Below are positions 27,583-36,803 of a DNA stretch of 64,000 nt, piece after piece. A program made the position numbers and the translations under genes. Position 1 is the first letter of the stretch. The number at the start of each line of letters is the position of its first letter. Source of the stretch: Bacillus sp. REN10 (GTDB lineage: Bacteria; Bacillota; Bacilli; Bacillales; Domibacillaceae); contig NZ_JADHDW010000001.1 of the NCBI RefSeq assembly GCF_016820555.1, positions 558,001 to 622,000 on the forward strand. The letters run 5' to 3'. The notes under the pieces are model-generated. The model searched no databases. It saw only the letters and a list, made by a program, of their open reading frames with translations, and was not told the DNA's origin.

Positions 27583-30276
27583 TTATGTTTCTGTTGGTTC
27601 CCCTTGCTGAGTATTTCCGCCAGAAGGAGGAGTACCGCCGCCGTTATTACCGCCACTGGTAGGAGGAGTACCGCCACCAGTGTTACCACCACTGGTAGGA
27701 GGAGTACCGCCGCCATTATTATTGCCACCGTCTGGAGGAGTACCACCACCGTTGTTGTTGCCACCGTCTGGAGGAGTACCGCCACCATTGTTGTTGTCGC
27801 CGTCTGGAGGAGTACCACCACCGTTGTTGTTGCCATCAGGATTTTCTCCATCAGGATTGTTTGGATCAACAGGTGGAGTTTCAGGCTCTTCTGGTTGTGC
27901 TTCACCTGGTACGGTGACAGAAGTAGAAGCTGTATCTACTACTTGGCCATTGACAGTCGCAGTCACACTAATATTATATGTTTGTCCCGGCTGTACATTG
28001 CTAATGACAGCGGATGTCCCATTTACTGCTTGTGAGCCGCCATTTGAAGAGACCGTAAAGCTTGGTGTGCCTTCTCCACTAAAGGACCAAGAGACAGAGA
28101 TGCTCTGCGAGGCTGCATTATATGCGGCACTTAAGCCTGTGATTCCGCCTTTCGTCTCTTCTTTTTTCTCTTCTTCTTTTTCTTTGAAATCATTAAATAC
28201 TTTTTTCGGTTCTTCTCCTTTAACGAACAGTTCATATACTTTTTCGCTATCAGGTGTCCCTTTTCCAGCAATAGCTGGCGGGTTCGAACCTTTTACAATT
28301 GGTAATTCGACGACACTTTTTGGCTTTTTGAAATTGTTCGTTTCAACGTCTGAAGACACTTCTTCCATTAAGTACTTAAAGAGCTCTTTTGAAATTTGCT
28401 GACTTTCCGTCGATAAATACTCTTTTTTACTTGGATAACCTGTCCAGATCGCCGCTGTGTAGTTCGTTGTATAACCGACGAACCAAGAGTCTGGTGAACC
28501 GCTATCCGGAATACCAAATTCGCTTTTCTCTTTCTCCGTATAGTTGGTCGTCCCTGTTTTTCCAGCAACAGGAAGCCCTGGAATATTCGCTTTTCTTCCC
28601 GTTCCTTCGTCTAATACATCTTTGAGCATATCTGTAATCATATAAGCCGTATAATCGCTCATTGCGGCTTTCGGCTTAATATTCGTTTTCACTTCTGTTT
28701 CCCCATCAGATAACACAATTTTCTTCACGGTATGCGGCTTATTGTATTGTCCTTCATTTCCAAATGCCGCATAGGCACCTGCTAAGTCTAGCGGAGAAAT
28801 GCCGCTCATAGCACCGATGGAGTTTGACTCATTCTCAGACTCTTCTTTACTTAAACGAATGCCGACATTTCCTAAAAACTCATTTGCTTTTTCATGTCCA
28901 ACTTCTTGATATGTTTGCAGAGCTGGTATATTGCGAGAGTAAGTAAGGGCTGTTCTCATAGAAATAGGCCCCATATATGATCCACCAGCATTGCGGATCG
29001 GTGCTCCGTTAGAATAGGAGTAAGGTCTGTCATCGAGCTGTTGATATGTAGACCATTTTAAATACTCAATAGCAGGACCGTAATCAATTAACGGTTTAAT
29101 AACAGAACCAGGCTGACGCTGTTTTAAGTCGACCGCATAATTATATCCTCGTTCCACTGTTTGGTTGCGTCCGCCACCAATCGCGCGCACTTCACCTGTT
29201 TTCGTATCTGTCAGCGCAATTCCTGCTTGAAAATCATCGCTTGGATAGTTAATGATATCTTCTGTGTCTAACAGTTTATCCATGTAATCTTGAGCATCTT
29301 GATCTAGTGTCGTATAAATCTTTAAGCCATCTGAGTAAGGATTATACTCGCCCATTTCCTGTACTTCTTCGACAACCATATCAATGAAAGAGTTATATTT
29401 TTTATCCTCTGTTTCTTTTGGCTCCGTTAAGTAAGCGGTGATGGACTCTTGTTTAGCTGTTGCCATTTCTGAACTTGTAATTTTCTCATGCTGTTCCATT
29501 AGAGACAGAACCACATTTTTTCGCTTATCAGCGCGGTCAGGGTGCTTAAATGGATTATAATTATTTGGACTTTGTGGCATACCAGCGAGCAATGCCGCTT
29601 CGTTTAGCGTCAATTCATCTAACTCTTTATCAAAATAATAGTTAGATGCTGTTTTAATACCGTGGATACCGCCAGACATATACACTTTGTTAACATACAT
29701 CTCAAAAATTTCTTCTTTGGAATATTTTCGTTCCAGCTGGAAAGCAAGCCAAGCTTCTTGTGCTTTCCTTTTTATCGTCTTCTCAGGTTTTAAGAAAGAC
29801 ATTTTGACTACTTGTTGGGTGATGGTGCTGGCTCCTTGAGAACCGAAGCCATTTGTAAAGTTACTGATCACTGCACCACCGATGCGGATGATATCAACGC
29901 CGTGGTGGTCGAAAAAGCGCACATCTTCTGTCGCTAAAATTGCGTCTCTGACCACTTGAGGGATATCTTCATATTTGACGTAGTCCCGTTTTTCTGAACC
30001 GACAGCTGTAATATATTTTCCATCTTTATCGTAAATTTTTGACGCAATTGGGTCTCTTAGCAACGCCTCATCTAAGTTAGGCGCATCTTTAACCATAAAA
30101 GCAAATGTGCCGACGCCAGCAGCAAGAGAAAGGAACATCAGAACGACAAGGGTAAAGAATATTTTCTTTACGATGGATCGTTTACTGCTTTTCGCTCCAG
30201 ATGTTGCTGCTTGTTTCGGCCGTCTTGTTTTCTGTTGTTTTCGTCTTTCTGTACGTGATTTGTATTGATCAGACAT
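27583..30276 (-). CDS. ponA: Bifunctional penicillin-binding protein 1A/1B
   Basis: Class A PBP polymerising and cross-linking peptidoglycan outside the membrane. From the N-terminus: a basic cytoplasmic tail, one membrane anchor, a GT51 glycosyltransferase (EDVRFFDHHGVD, GASTITQQVVK), and a transpeptidase with SxxK in RQPGSVIKPL, SxN in YSRNIPA, and KTGTTN. A fibronectin III-like domain (SVSWSFSGEGTPSF) follows, then a ~100-residue Gly/Asn/Pro tail of GGGTPPDGGNNN-type repeats. ATG 30276 (MSDQ) agrees with the family; TTG 30312 with AGGAGAG is a credible alternative. recU lies upstream in the same operon. Confidence 0.94.
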   Translation of the reverse strand: MSDQYKSRTERRKQQKTRRPKQAATSGAKSSKRSIVKKIFFTLVVLMFLSLAAGVGTFAFMVKDAPNLDEALLRDPIASKIYDKDGKYITAVGSEKRDYVKYEDIPQVVRDAILATEDVRFFDHHGVDIIRIGGAVISNFTNGFGSQGASTITQQVVKMSFLKPEKTIKRKAQEAWLAFQLERKYSKEEIFEMYVNKVYMSGGIHGIKTASNYYFDKELDELTLNEAALLAGMPQSPNNYNPFKHPDRADKRKNVVLSLMEQHEKITSSEMATAKQESITAYLTEPKETEDKKYNSFIDMVVEEVQEMGEYNPYSDGLKIYTTLDQDAQDYMDKLLDTEDIINYPSDDFQAGIALTDTKTGEVRAIGGGRNQTVERGYNYAVDLKQRQPGSVIKPLIDYGPAIEYLKWSTYQQLDDRPYSYSNGAPIRNAGGSYMGPISMRTALTYSRNIPALQTYQEVGHEKANEFLGNVGIRLSKEESENESNSIGAMSGISPLDLAGAYAAFGNEGQYNKPHTVKKIVLSDGETEVKTNIKPKAAMSDYTAYMITDMLKDVLDEGTGRKANIPGLPVAGKTGTTNYTEKEKSEFGIPDSGSPDSWFVGYTTNYTAAIWTGYPSKKEYLSTESQQISKELFKYLMEEVSSDVETNNFKKPKSVVELPIVKGSNPPAIAGKGTPDSEKVYELFVKGEEPKKVFNDFKEKEEEKKEETKGGITGLSAAYNAASQSISVSWSFSGEGTPSFTVSSNGGSQAVNGTSAVISNVQPGQTYNISVTATVNGQVVDTASTSVTVPGEAQPEEPETPPVDPNNPDGENPDGNNNGGGTPPDGDNNNGGGTPPDGGNNNGGGTPPDGGNNNGGGTPPTSGGNTGGGTPPTSGGNNGGGTPPSGGNTQQGEPTET

Positions 30277-30390
30277 TTGTCTAATATCCTCGCTTTCAAA
30301 CGGAGTAAGCAATCAAACTTGCTCTCCTAAATTAATCTTTATTATCTAATTATTAAGGCAATGTGCTAACAGCGTGTCACAAAGCTAGCA

Positions 30391-30996
30391 TTAAAAGTGC
30401 AGTTGATTAATAATAGATAAATAGGGAACCCGTGGATGAAGTCCTAATGGGATTTGAAAGGCGACACTTTCTAGTTCTGATTTTGAAATCGACTTTCTTC
30501 CACCGTTGTTCATCCGGTCCCAAAAGTGAAACAAGTGAGCAGCCGGAAGATAAAAGATTTCCTCTGACAAGGCAAAACGAAGAATAACAAAACTGATCCC
30601 ATTTTGCTTTTCCACCATTTTCATATGCTCGATTTGATGGGCATGAAAATTTTTTAATGGAAAAGAGGTTACATTCCTTGTCTCCTTCGCTTCAAAGTCC
30701 AAATATTTTCCTCTATACACACCGTTGTAATCAGTTGTTGAGGCTTGCTTAAAATAAGCTTCTTTAATGACCGCTGCGCTTCTCTTTGGATAATCCACTT
30801 GAACAATCTGGACGGGGGTGGGCTTTTTGTGTACCACTGCCATCCCACGCTCTAAATAATACTTATTCGTTTCGTTTAAATCCTCCTCAAGCGTCATTCC
30901 TCTGTTACTATAGTTTTGTTGTTTCAATTTTGGGGGCATCGATAATGCCTGGGACTGTGGAGCATACTTTTTTCCATTTGGATATTTTATCACCAT
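30391..30996 (-). CDS. recU: Holliday junction resolvase RecU
   Basis: Resolves four-way DNA junctions in recombination and helps chromosome segregation. The protein starts [13 protein letters not shown] and contains [19 protein letters not shown] and [22 protein letters not shown]. The catalytic core is the Asp of TTDYNG with the E-x-K of LDFEAKET, as in the PD-(D/E)xK fold of RecU. ATG 30996 lies six bases after TGAGGTG; the GTG at 31005 overlaps that site. 201 residues is normal. It precedes ponA on the reverse strand, the arrangement found in Bacilli. Confidence 0.95.
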   Translation of the reverse strand: MVIKYPNGKKYAPQSQALSMPPKLKQQNYSNRGMTLEEDLNETNKYYLERGMAVVHKKPTPVQIVQVDYPKRSAAVIKEAYFKQASTTDYNGVYRGKYLDFEAKETRNVTSFPLKNFHAHQIEHMKMVEKQNGISFVILRFALSEEIFYLPAAHLFHFWDRMNNGGRKSISKSELESVAFQIPLGLHPRVPYLSIINQLHF

Positions 30997-31402
30997 TGAA
31001 TACACCTCACAAGATATTACATATCATAACAGAAAAATTTATTTATGGCGCATGAAAAACATTTGTTTTTGTGAAACATTCAAAGAGCGCACGAAAACAG
31101 CGATAGCTTCAGCACGTCTCATTTATTCTATTATACCCTCTTCTTTTAGATTCTGCATTTTTTCCAAAGGCTTTGTGGAATGGGGATGTTGATTTCAAGG
31201 CTTTTGGCTTCTTCATGTAAAGTAGGTATTTGGACTTTGTCGAAATACGGGATATTAGTTGTAAGCTAACTTCTTTCTTTGCCGAATGAGTACTAGTTTT
31301 GTCAGGTGTGAAGGAGATGGTGAATGGATGACCGAATATAGCTTACATAATTAAAAGTCCTGTCCTTAGAATGAAAGAACTATAAGAAAAGGAGTGGTGA
31401 AC
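30997..31402. other. Divergent intergenic region between recU and the ypp genes
   Basis: About 400 nt that must hold the divergent promoters for recU-ponA and the forward small genes. I see no open reading frame with a ribosome site, no strong hairpin and no convincing -35/-10 pair. Confidence 0.4.
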
Positions 31403-31645
31403 GTGACAAGAGAAGAGGTACTGCGTACTTTAATGGAGATTGAACAGGCAGTCGGGCAAATTGAGAAAGAAATGAAAAAGCGTGTGAGCATTTTGCATAA
31501 AGCTCATTGCAATCGTCTCTTAAGAAAAAAAGAACTCATTTTAGAACGACTGGAACACCTTGAAGAAGGTGCAGAGTATCTCTTGTCCGCTCCTTCTTCC
31601 TACCGAATGGTTCAGTCATTTAAAGTGACATATGAGCCTTTATGA
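31403..31645 (+). CDS. Small coiled-coil protein, possibly YppD-like
   Basis: An 80-residue, highly charged protein starting at GTG 31403, eight bases after AAAGGAG. Residues ~8-60 are heptad-like and rich in Glu, Lys and Leu (EIEQAVGQIEKEMKKRVSIL), suggesting a two-helix coiled coil. It precedes a yppE homologue, the slot of B. subtilis yppD, but I cannot confirm homology by eye. No catalytic motif or membrane segment is visible, so the role is unknown. Confidence 0.65.
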   Translation: MTREEVLRTLMEIEQAVGQIEKEMKKRVSILHKAHCNRLLRKKELILERLEHLEEGAEYLLSAPSSYRMVQSFKVTYEPL

Positions 31646-31728
31646 CTCCTTTACTTGAAGTCTCGAAAAAAAACTTATAGAATGTGTACATCTATAAGGA
31701 AAGCGCTGTAGCTAGAGGAGTATGTCTG

Positions 31729-32079
31729 ATGGAGAAACTAAAAGTGTTCACAATAGAGTTGCTGAATATCGTCACAGAAGCAAATGATATTTATCTTCAA
31801 AAAAGAAAGACAAAAGAGAAAGGTGATTTTTATCAAGAAGTGAAGCCATTTGCTGATCGAGCAAGAGAAGTATGCATACAATGGCAACAAGAAATAGGTC
31901 CTTTTGTTCAACAGGGAGATTTTAAATATATCCATCCGCCGCAAGTGGAGGCAGTGGTTGAAAATATAGAGCTTGTATCTGTTCAGGCGTTCTTTCCAGA
32001 AACAAGTTATACTCGGTTTAAAAATTATATTGAATCGACGAGTTTTTTACTTGATAGTTTGTTGAATGAGTTGGGCTGA
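31729..32079 (+). CDS. yppE: DUF1798 protein YppE
   Basis: A 116-residue helical-bundle protein. It shares with B. subtilis YppE the segments FYQEVKPFADRAREV, PPQVEAVVENIELVSVQAFFPET and a C-terminal VLDxLL-like helix. ATG 31729 is eight bases after AGAGGAG. It probably is in one unit with the small upstream gene. A structure of the B. subtilis family member is a four-helix bundle, but no function is known. Confidence 0.85.
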   Translation: MEKLKVFTIELLNIVTEANDIYLQKRKTKEKGDFYQEVKPFADRAREVCIQWQQEIGPFVQQGDFKYIHPPQVEAVVENIELVSVQAFFPETSYTRFKNYIESTSFLLDSLLNELG

Positions 32080-32145
32080 TGCTCACTTTTTCCTTTGCTG
32101 TTTCATACGATAATATGAATAAACGGTAAAATAGGGGGAGAAAGA

Positions 32146-32508
32146 ATGAATCCTTGGGAAGTGATGCCGCCTCGGCCTGATTATTATATGTATCACCCGT
32201 ATAGTCCTTCTTATCCTGCTGTTCATCCACAAGCGCAAGCTTCATTTGCTGGTCAGTTATTTGATCATCCTTTGTATCAAGTACAAATGCCTGAACAAAA
32301 ATACCCGCCTTATTCGCCAATGCCTGTTGCTCCATATCCTGCTTATGGCCAGCAAAAGAATACGGGTAACATGTTTATCCAATCATTTAAAAATGAAGAT
32401 GGCTCCTTGAATATCAATAAAGCATTGGATACAGCGGGAATGATGATGAATACGGTTTCACAGTTAGGCAGCATTGTGAAAGGTGTCAGCGGATGGTTGA
32501 AAGTATAA
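32146..32508 (+). CDS. yppG: YppG-like protein
   Basis: A 120-residue protein with a Pro/Tyr/His/Gln-rich low-complexity half (residues 1-75, PPRPDYYMYHPYSPSYPAVH) and a conserved C-terminal helical part (MFIQSFKNEDGSLNINKALDTAG). This two-part design and the location downstream of yppE match YppG, a Bacillus family often thought to be coat- or spore-associated because of its composition. The ribosome site is AGGGGGAG. It ends at a 13-bp terminator. The function is not established. Confidence 0.83.
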   Translation: MNPWEVMPPRPDYYMYHPYSPSYPAVHPQAQASFAGQLFDHPLYQVQMPEQKYPPYSPMPVAPYPAYGQQKNTGNMFIQSFKNEDGSLNINKALDTAGMMMNTVSQLGSIVKGVSGWLKV

Positions 32509-32512
32509 GTGT

Positions 32513-32558
32513 GAAGAAAACCGCATGAGGATGCTCATCCTTTTGCGGTTTTCTTCAT
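32513..32558 (+). terminator. Terminator after yppG
   Basis: A perfect 13-bp stem GAAGAAAACCGCA/TGCGGTTTTCTTC; the A/T-rich ends allow action in either direction. Confidence 0.88.
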
Positions 32559-32675
32559 TTTCTACTGAGTGCGATTTCGAGCCAGCAGAGTCCTATTTTC
32601 ATGTTATAAATTCCAACTGGCAAACCAAACGTTTATTCGCTAAACTATTACATAGATAAAAGGGGGCAGAAATAT

Positions 32676-34925
32676 ATGATCGGTAAGAAATCACTTTCAG
32701 AACTCATTCAAGAGCTGAAGCAGAATGAACATATTCTTCACTGGCATGAAATCGAACCTCAGGAGGCGAGGACGAGGCCGATACCTGAATGTATTGATGC
32801 CCGTATTAAGTTTGCTTTGCAAAAACGGGGGATTAGTGAGCTGTACAGTCATCAGCTGACTGCTTTTGAAACGGTACAAAAAGGAGAGAATATTGTCGCC
32901 GTTACACCGACTGCTTCAGGAAAAACGTTATGTTATAACTTGCCGGTTTTGCAATCGATTGTGGAAAGTGAGACGAATCGAGCTCTTTATATTTTTCCGA
33001 CGAAAGCGTTAGCGCAAGACCAGAAAAGCGAAATGAATGAGCTGATCGATGAAATCGGTATGGATATTAAAAGTTATACATACGATGGAGATACTTCGCC
33101 TGCTATTCGGCAAGTCGTACGAAAAGCTGGACATATTGTTATTACGAATCCAGATATGCTACACTCGGCGATTTTGCCTCATCATACAAAATGGGTGAGT
33201 TTATTTGAAAACTTAAAGTATGTCGTGATTGATGAGCTTCATACGTATCGAGGGGTGTTTGGCAGTCATGTCGCTAATGTGATTCAGCGATTAAAAAGGA
33301 TTTGCCGATTTTACGGAAGTGAGCCGATCTTTATTTGCACATCGGCAACGATCGCCAATCCGAGAGAATTAGCGGAGCAGCTGACAGGCAACTCCATGCG
33401 TTTAATTGATGATAATGGAGCACCGAGAGGAAGAAAGCATTTTGTCTTTTATAATCCGCCAGTCGTGAACAAACCATTAAACATTCGCAAAAGCGCCACT
33501 GTTGAAGTCAATCAATTAGCGAAGGAATTTCTTAAAAATCGTATTCAGACGATTGTTTTCGCTAGAAGCCGAGTGCGAGTGGAAATTATTTTAAGCCATA
33601 TACAAGAGCTAGTGAAGCATCAAATCGCCACGAAATCGATTAGAGGATATCGCGGCGGCTATTTGCCAAAGCAGCGCCGAGAAATTGAAAAAGGTTTAAG
33701 AGAAGGAGACATTTTAGGTGTAGTGAGCACCAATGCCTTAGAGCTTGGAGTCGACATTGGACAGCTGCAAGTGTGCATCATGACCGGCTACCCAGGCAGT
33801 GTGGCCAGCACATGGCAACAAGCTGGGAGAGCAGGAAGGCGGCACGGGGAAGCATTGATTATTATGGTCGCGAGTTCAACACCGATTGATCAATATATTG
33901 TGCAGCATCCGTCTTACTTTTTTGAGCGTTCGCCTGAATCCGCTAGAATTAATCCCGATAATTTAATTATTTTAGTTGATCATTTAAAATGTGCGGCCTA
34001 TGAGCTGCCATTTAAAAAAGGAGAGGCGTTTGGATCACTAGATGTTCATGATATTTTGGAATTTTTAGCGGAAGAACGCGTGATTTATCAAAATGGTGAC
34101 ACTTATTATTGGGCGAATCAGTCATTTCCGGCAGGAGAGATTAGCTTACGGTCGGCTTCTCAAGAGAATGTTGTCATTGTGGATCAGTCAGAAACAGGAA
34201 ATGTGAAAATCATTGGTGAGATGGACCGTTTTAGTGCGATGACCTTATTACATGATGAAGCGATTTATTTACATGAAGGGGTTCAGTACCAGGTTGAAAA
34301 GCTAGATTGGGCACATAAAAAGGCATACGTTAGGGAAGTAGATGTTGAATATTTCACAGATGCGAATTTAGCGGTGCAGCTGAAATTGCTAGAAATCGAT
34401 CAAACGAAAAAGAGAGAGCGGACAGCCGTTCACTATGGAGATGTGACGATCAATATACTCCCAACGATTTTCAAGAAAATCAAACTAACCACGTTTGAGA
34501 ATATCGGATCAGGCCCTATTCATCTTCCAGAAGAAGAATTGCATACGAGTGCCATGTGGATCGAACTAACAGAAACAGATGATGAGATTGCAGAAAAAAC
34601 GCTCGAGCAACTATTGTTAGGTATCGCTAATGTGTTGCAACACATCGTTCCCGTCTATGTGATGTGTGACCGCAAAGATATTCATGTCGTATCGCAAGTG
34701 AAAGCAACAAATTCAGGGTTGCCGACGATCTTTTTGTATGATCATTATCCGGGTGGCATCGGGCTAGCGGAAGAAGTATATAAACGCTTTGATGCTATTA
34801 AAGAAGCAGCGATCCATTTAATTCAACATTGCCCTTGTGAGGATGGATGTCCTTCCTGTATTGGAACGGAGATCGAAGGTATTCAGGCAAAACAAAGAAG
34901 TGTCCAATTGCTCGCTCAATGTTAA
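32676..34925 (+). CDS. mrfA: DEAH-type helicase MrfA (YprA), mitomycin-lesion repair
   Basis: A 749-residue superfamily 2 helicase, the same length as B. subtilis YprA/MrfA, which works with the nuclease MrfB in a UvrA-independent repair of mitomycin C damage. Motifs: Walker A TPTASGKTLCYNLP near residue 70, Walker B VIDELHTYRGVFG, motif V STNALELGVDIG, motif VI QQAGRAGRR. The C-terminal DUF1998 region carries four cysteines in HCPCEDGCPSCIG, a metal-binding cluster. mrfB follows after 33 nt with its own GGAAGGAGGG site. Confidence 0.94.
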   Translation: MIGKKSLSELIQELKQNEHILHWHEIEPQEARTRPIPECIDARIKFALQKRGISELYSHQLTAFETVQKGENIVAVTPTASGKTLCYNLPVLQSIVESETNRALYIFPTKALAQDQKSEMNELIDEIGMDIKSYTYDGDTSPAIRQVVRKAGHIVITNPDMLHSAILPHHTKWVSLFENLKYVVIDELHTYRGVFGSHVANVIQRLKRICRFYGSEPIFICTSATIANPRELAEQLTGNSMRLIDDNGAPRGRKHFVFYNPPVVNKPLNIRKSATVEVNQLAKEFLKNRIQTIVFARSRVRVEIILSHIQELVKHQIATKSIRGYRGGYLPKQRREIEKGLREGDILGVVSTNALELGVDIGQLQVCIMTGYPGSVASTWQQAGRAGRRHGEALIIMVASSTPIDQYIVQHPSYFFERSPESARINPDNLIILVDHLKCAAYELPFKKGEAFGSLDVHDILEFLAEERVIYQNGDTYYWANQSFPAGEISLRSASQENVVIVDQSETGNVKIIGEMDRFSAMTLLHDEAIYLHEGVQYQVEKLDWAHKKAYVREVDVEYFTDANLAVQLKLLEIDQTKKRERTAVHYGDVTINILPTIFKKIKLTTFENIGSGPIHLPEEELHTSAMWIELTETDDEIAEKTLEQLLLGIANVLQHIVPVYVMCDRKDIHVVSQVKATNSGLPTIFLYDHYPGGIGLAEEVYKRFDAIKEAAIHLIQHCPCEDGCPSCIGTEIEGIQAKQRSVQLLAQC

Positions 34926-34958
34926 AGGTATCCTTTAAAACGGGAAGGAGGGAAGTAG

Positions 34959-36170
34959 ATGAGTTTATCCAATAAGCTTCAGCGAATGAAGTCTCATTTA
35001 ATTAAAGAAGAGCCTAAAGTGAATGTAGAAAAAGAAAGGACTATTTCGATAGAAGGATGGGGCGATGCTCATATCACTCCTTATGTGCTTGGAGAACAGC
35101 ATTGTTTCATTCGGGAGGTTCGTTATCCGCTTAGTTATCAGCATGGTCGTTATTCTTTAATTGAAATAAAGAATGTGGTGAAAGATTGGAATGATTGGGA
35201 CGGGAATCACCCTCTGTCCGCCAAAGGGATGCAAGCGGATGATTTGTTTTTCTTTGATACGGAGACGACCGGTCTTGGCGGAGGAGCAGGTAATACGGTT
35301 TTTTTGCTCGGTTATGCACGGCTAGCAGAAGATCAAGTAATCGTGCGCCAGCATTTTTTGCCGGAGCCAGGGAATGAGGTGGCGCTGTACGCCAGTTTTC
35401 TTGAACGCGTTGATTATACAACTCTTGTCACGTATAACGGAAAGGCTTTTGATTGGCCGCAAGTGAAAACGAGACATACGCTTGTTCGTGACCATGTGCC
35501 AAAGCTACCGACGTTTGGTCATTTTGATTTATTTCATGCATCTAGACGACTGTGGAAGCATACGATAGAATCGGTGAAGCTTGTGAATGTGGAGAAACAT
35601 GTATTAAATATTGAGCGGCAAGAAGATGTTCCAGGGTTTTTAGCTCCGATGATCTACTTTGATTATTTAGAACGGAAAGATCCTCAAGGAATTTTGAAAG
35701 TGATGGAACATAATGAGAAAGATATTTTAACCTTGATTACGCTGTATACACATTTGAGCCATCAGATTTTGCAAAAAAGCGAAGAAAGCACAGAACGAGA
35801 GCGCATAGAAGTGGCGAAATGGCTAGATTATATTGGCGAGAAAGAAAAGTCGACACAAGCCTATGCACAGCTTGTACAGGATTCATCGGTCATCGGATTC
35901 GAAGCGAAACATGCCCTTGCTTTTCATTATAAAAGGAAGAAACAATGGCCAGAAGCGATCCCGTTATGGAGTGAAGTATGCCGTTATGGTTCGAACCGCT
36001 GTAAGAAAGAAGCTCACCTCGAATTAAGTAAATACTATGAACATCAAGCGAAAGATTATGACAAGGCGTTAAAGCATGCTCGACAAGCAGCGAATATGCT
36101 AGCTGAAACGAATGAAAAAGCCGCCAAAAGAATAAAACGCATCGAGAGAAAAATGGGTATCCAACCATAA
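34959..36170 (+). CDS. mrfB: Exonuclease MrfB (YprB) with TPR region
   Basis: A 403-residue nuclease partner of MrfA. The central domain is DnaQ-like: DLFFFDTETTGLGGGAGNTV has the DxE pair, YNGKAFDWPQVKTRH the second acidic region, and EHNEKDILTLITLYTHL the last Asp. The C-terminal ~110 residues are TPR-like helices (ALAFHYKRKKQWPEAIPLW), probably for protein contact. Placement directly downstream of the helicase supports a two-component repair system. The start ATG 34959 is well spaced from its ribosome site. Confidence 0.92.
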   Translation: MSLSNKLQRMKSHLIKEEPKVNVEKERTISIEGWGDAHITPYVLGEQHCFIREVRYPLSYQHGRYSLIEIKNVVKDWNDWDGNHPLSAKGMQADDLFFFDTETTGLGGGAGNTVFLLGYARLAEDQVIVRQHFLPEPGNEVALYASFLERVDYTTLVTYNGKAFDWPQVKTRHTLVRDHVPKLPTFGHFDLFHASRRLWKHTIESVKLVNVEKHVLNIERQEDVPGFLAPMIYFDYLERKDPQGILKVMEHNEKDILTLITLYTHLSHQILQKSEESTERERIEVAKWLDYIGEKEKSTQAYAQLVQDSSVIGFEAKHALAFHYKRKKQWPEAIPLWSEVCRYGSNRCKKEAHLELSKYYEHQAKDYDKALKHARQAANMLAETNEKAAKRIKRIERKMGIQP

Positions 36171-36324
36171 TCATCCTCTCGCTTTGCTTTTATACAAAAA
36201 ATGAGTAATTTCTTATTAAATTCCCCAAATTCCAACTGTCTATTTATTGTATATCCGAAAAAAAGATAGTAATATGTAGAAGGATGTAGAAATATTAAGA
36301 AAATACTTTTGGGGTGGATTGACG

Positions 36325-36420
36325 GTGTATCGCGCAATATTTGTTCTGTTTTTTGTTTTTGTCTGTTTGACGGCCTTGGTGATGACGAATTTAAAAACAA
36401 GTTTTTATAGCTTTATGTAA
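36325..36420 (+). CDS. Putative 31-residue membrane peptide
   Basis: GTG at 36325, seven bases after GGGGTGG, opens a short frame encoding one hydrophobic helix (AIFVLFFVFVCLTALVM) with a polar tail TNLKTSFYSFM. It lies alone in the 330-nt gap between mrfB and cotD. Size, ribosome site and a single-span design favour a real small gene. Conservation cannot be judged here. If it is spurious, the gap holds nothing else that I recognise. Confidence 0.45.
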   Translation: MYRAIFVLFFVFVCLTALVMTNLKTSFYSFM

Positions 36421-36502
36421 AATAGGTGTTTGTAATAGTACATGTCCCCTTGTCCTGTCATACACTGCTTATGTAAACAGGAAAAGGAAAGGGGGAGCCG
36501 AC

Positions 36503-36742
36503 ATGTTTCCTTGCAGACCGCCTAGAGTGATGCCAGCTGTGGTTCATCCGCCAACATGCTGTGAAAACCACACGTTTGAGAATATTATTGTCCCACATAT
36601 TCATCCAAGTCATACAACAAATGTGCATCATCAAATGTTTGAGCATCAGCATTATTTTCCGCATACAGAGTCCTTTGTTCAAAATGCCCAACATCAGCAA
36701 CAGATGTGCGGAGGTCGTCCTAGACCGCCTTTTGGCTATTAA
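36503..36742 (+). CDS. cotD: Inner spore coat protein CotD
   Basis: A 79-residue His-, Pro- and Cys-rich protein typical of CotD: MFPCRPPRVMPAVVHPP at the start, HIHPSHTTNVHHQMFEHQHYFPH in the middle, and C-rich ends. It is laid down in the spore coat in the mother cell. An upstream CATACACTG at ~36463 loosely resembles a sigma-K -10 (CATAnnnTA), in line with late sporulation expression, but the match is imperfect. Ribosome site AAAGGGGGAG. It shows the organism is a spore former. Confidence 0.9.
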   Translation: MFPCRPPRVMPAVVHPPTCCENHTFENIIVPHIHPSHTTNVHHQMFEHQHYFPHTESFVQNAQHQQQMCGGRPRPPFGY

Positions 36743-36750
36743 TTGTAAAT

Positions 36751-36779
36751 AAAAAGTAAGGGGCAGCCCTTACTTTTTA
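36751..36779 (+). terminator. Terminator of cotD
   Basis: A 12-bp stem AAAAAGTAAGGG/CCCTTACTTTTT with a very short loop. Confidence 0.88.
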
Positions 36780-36803
36780 TCATTGTATAGGGGGAAGATG
36801 TCT

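Noticed and set aside
27577-28402. Long forward-strand frames opposite the end of ponA
   Set aside because: They are antisense shadows created by the Gly/Asn/Pro repeat codons of ponA; no ribosome sites or protein-like composition.
32560-32675. SOS (LexA) box upstream of mrfA
   Set aside because: AACGTTT-like sequence is present but does not fit the CGAACRNRYGTTYC pattern.
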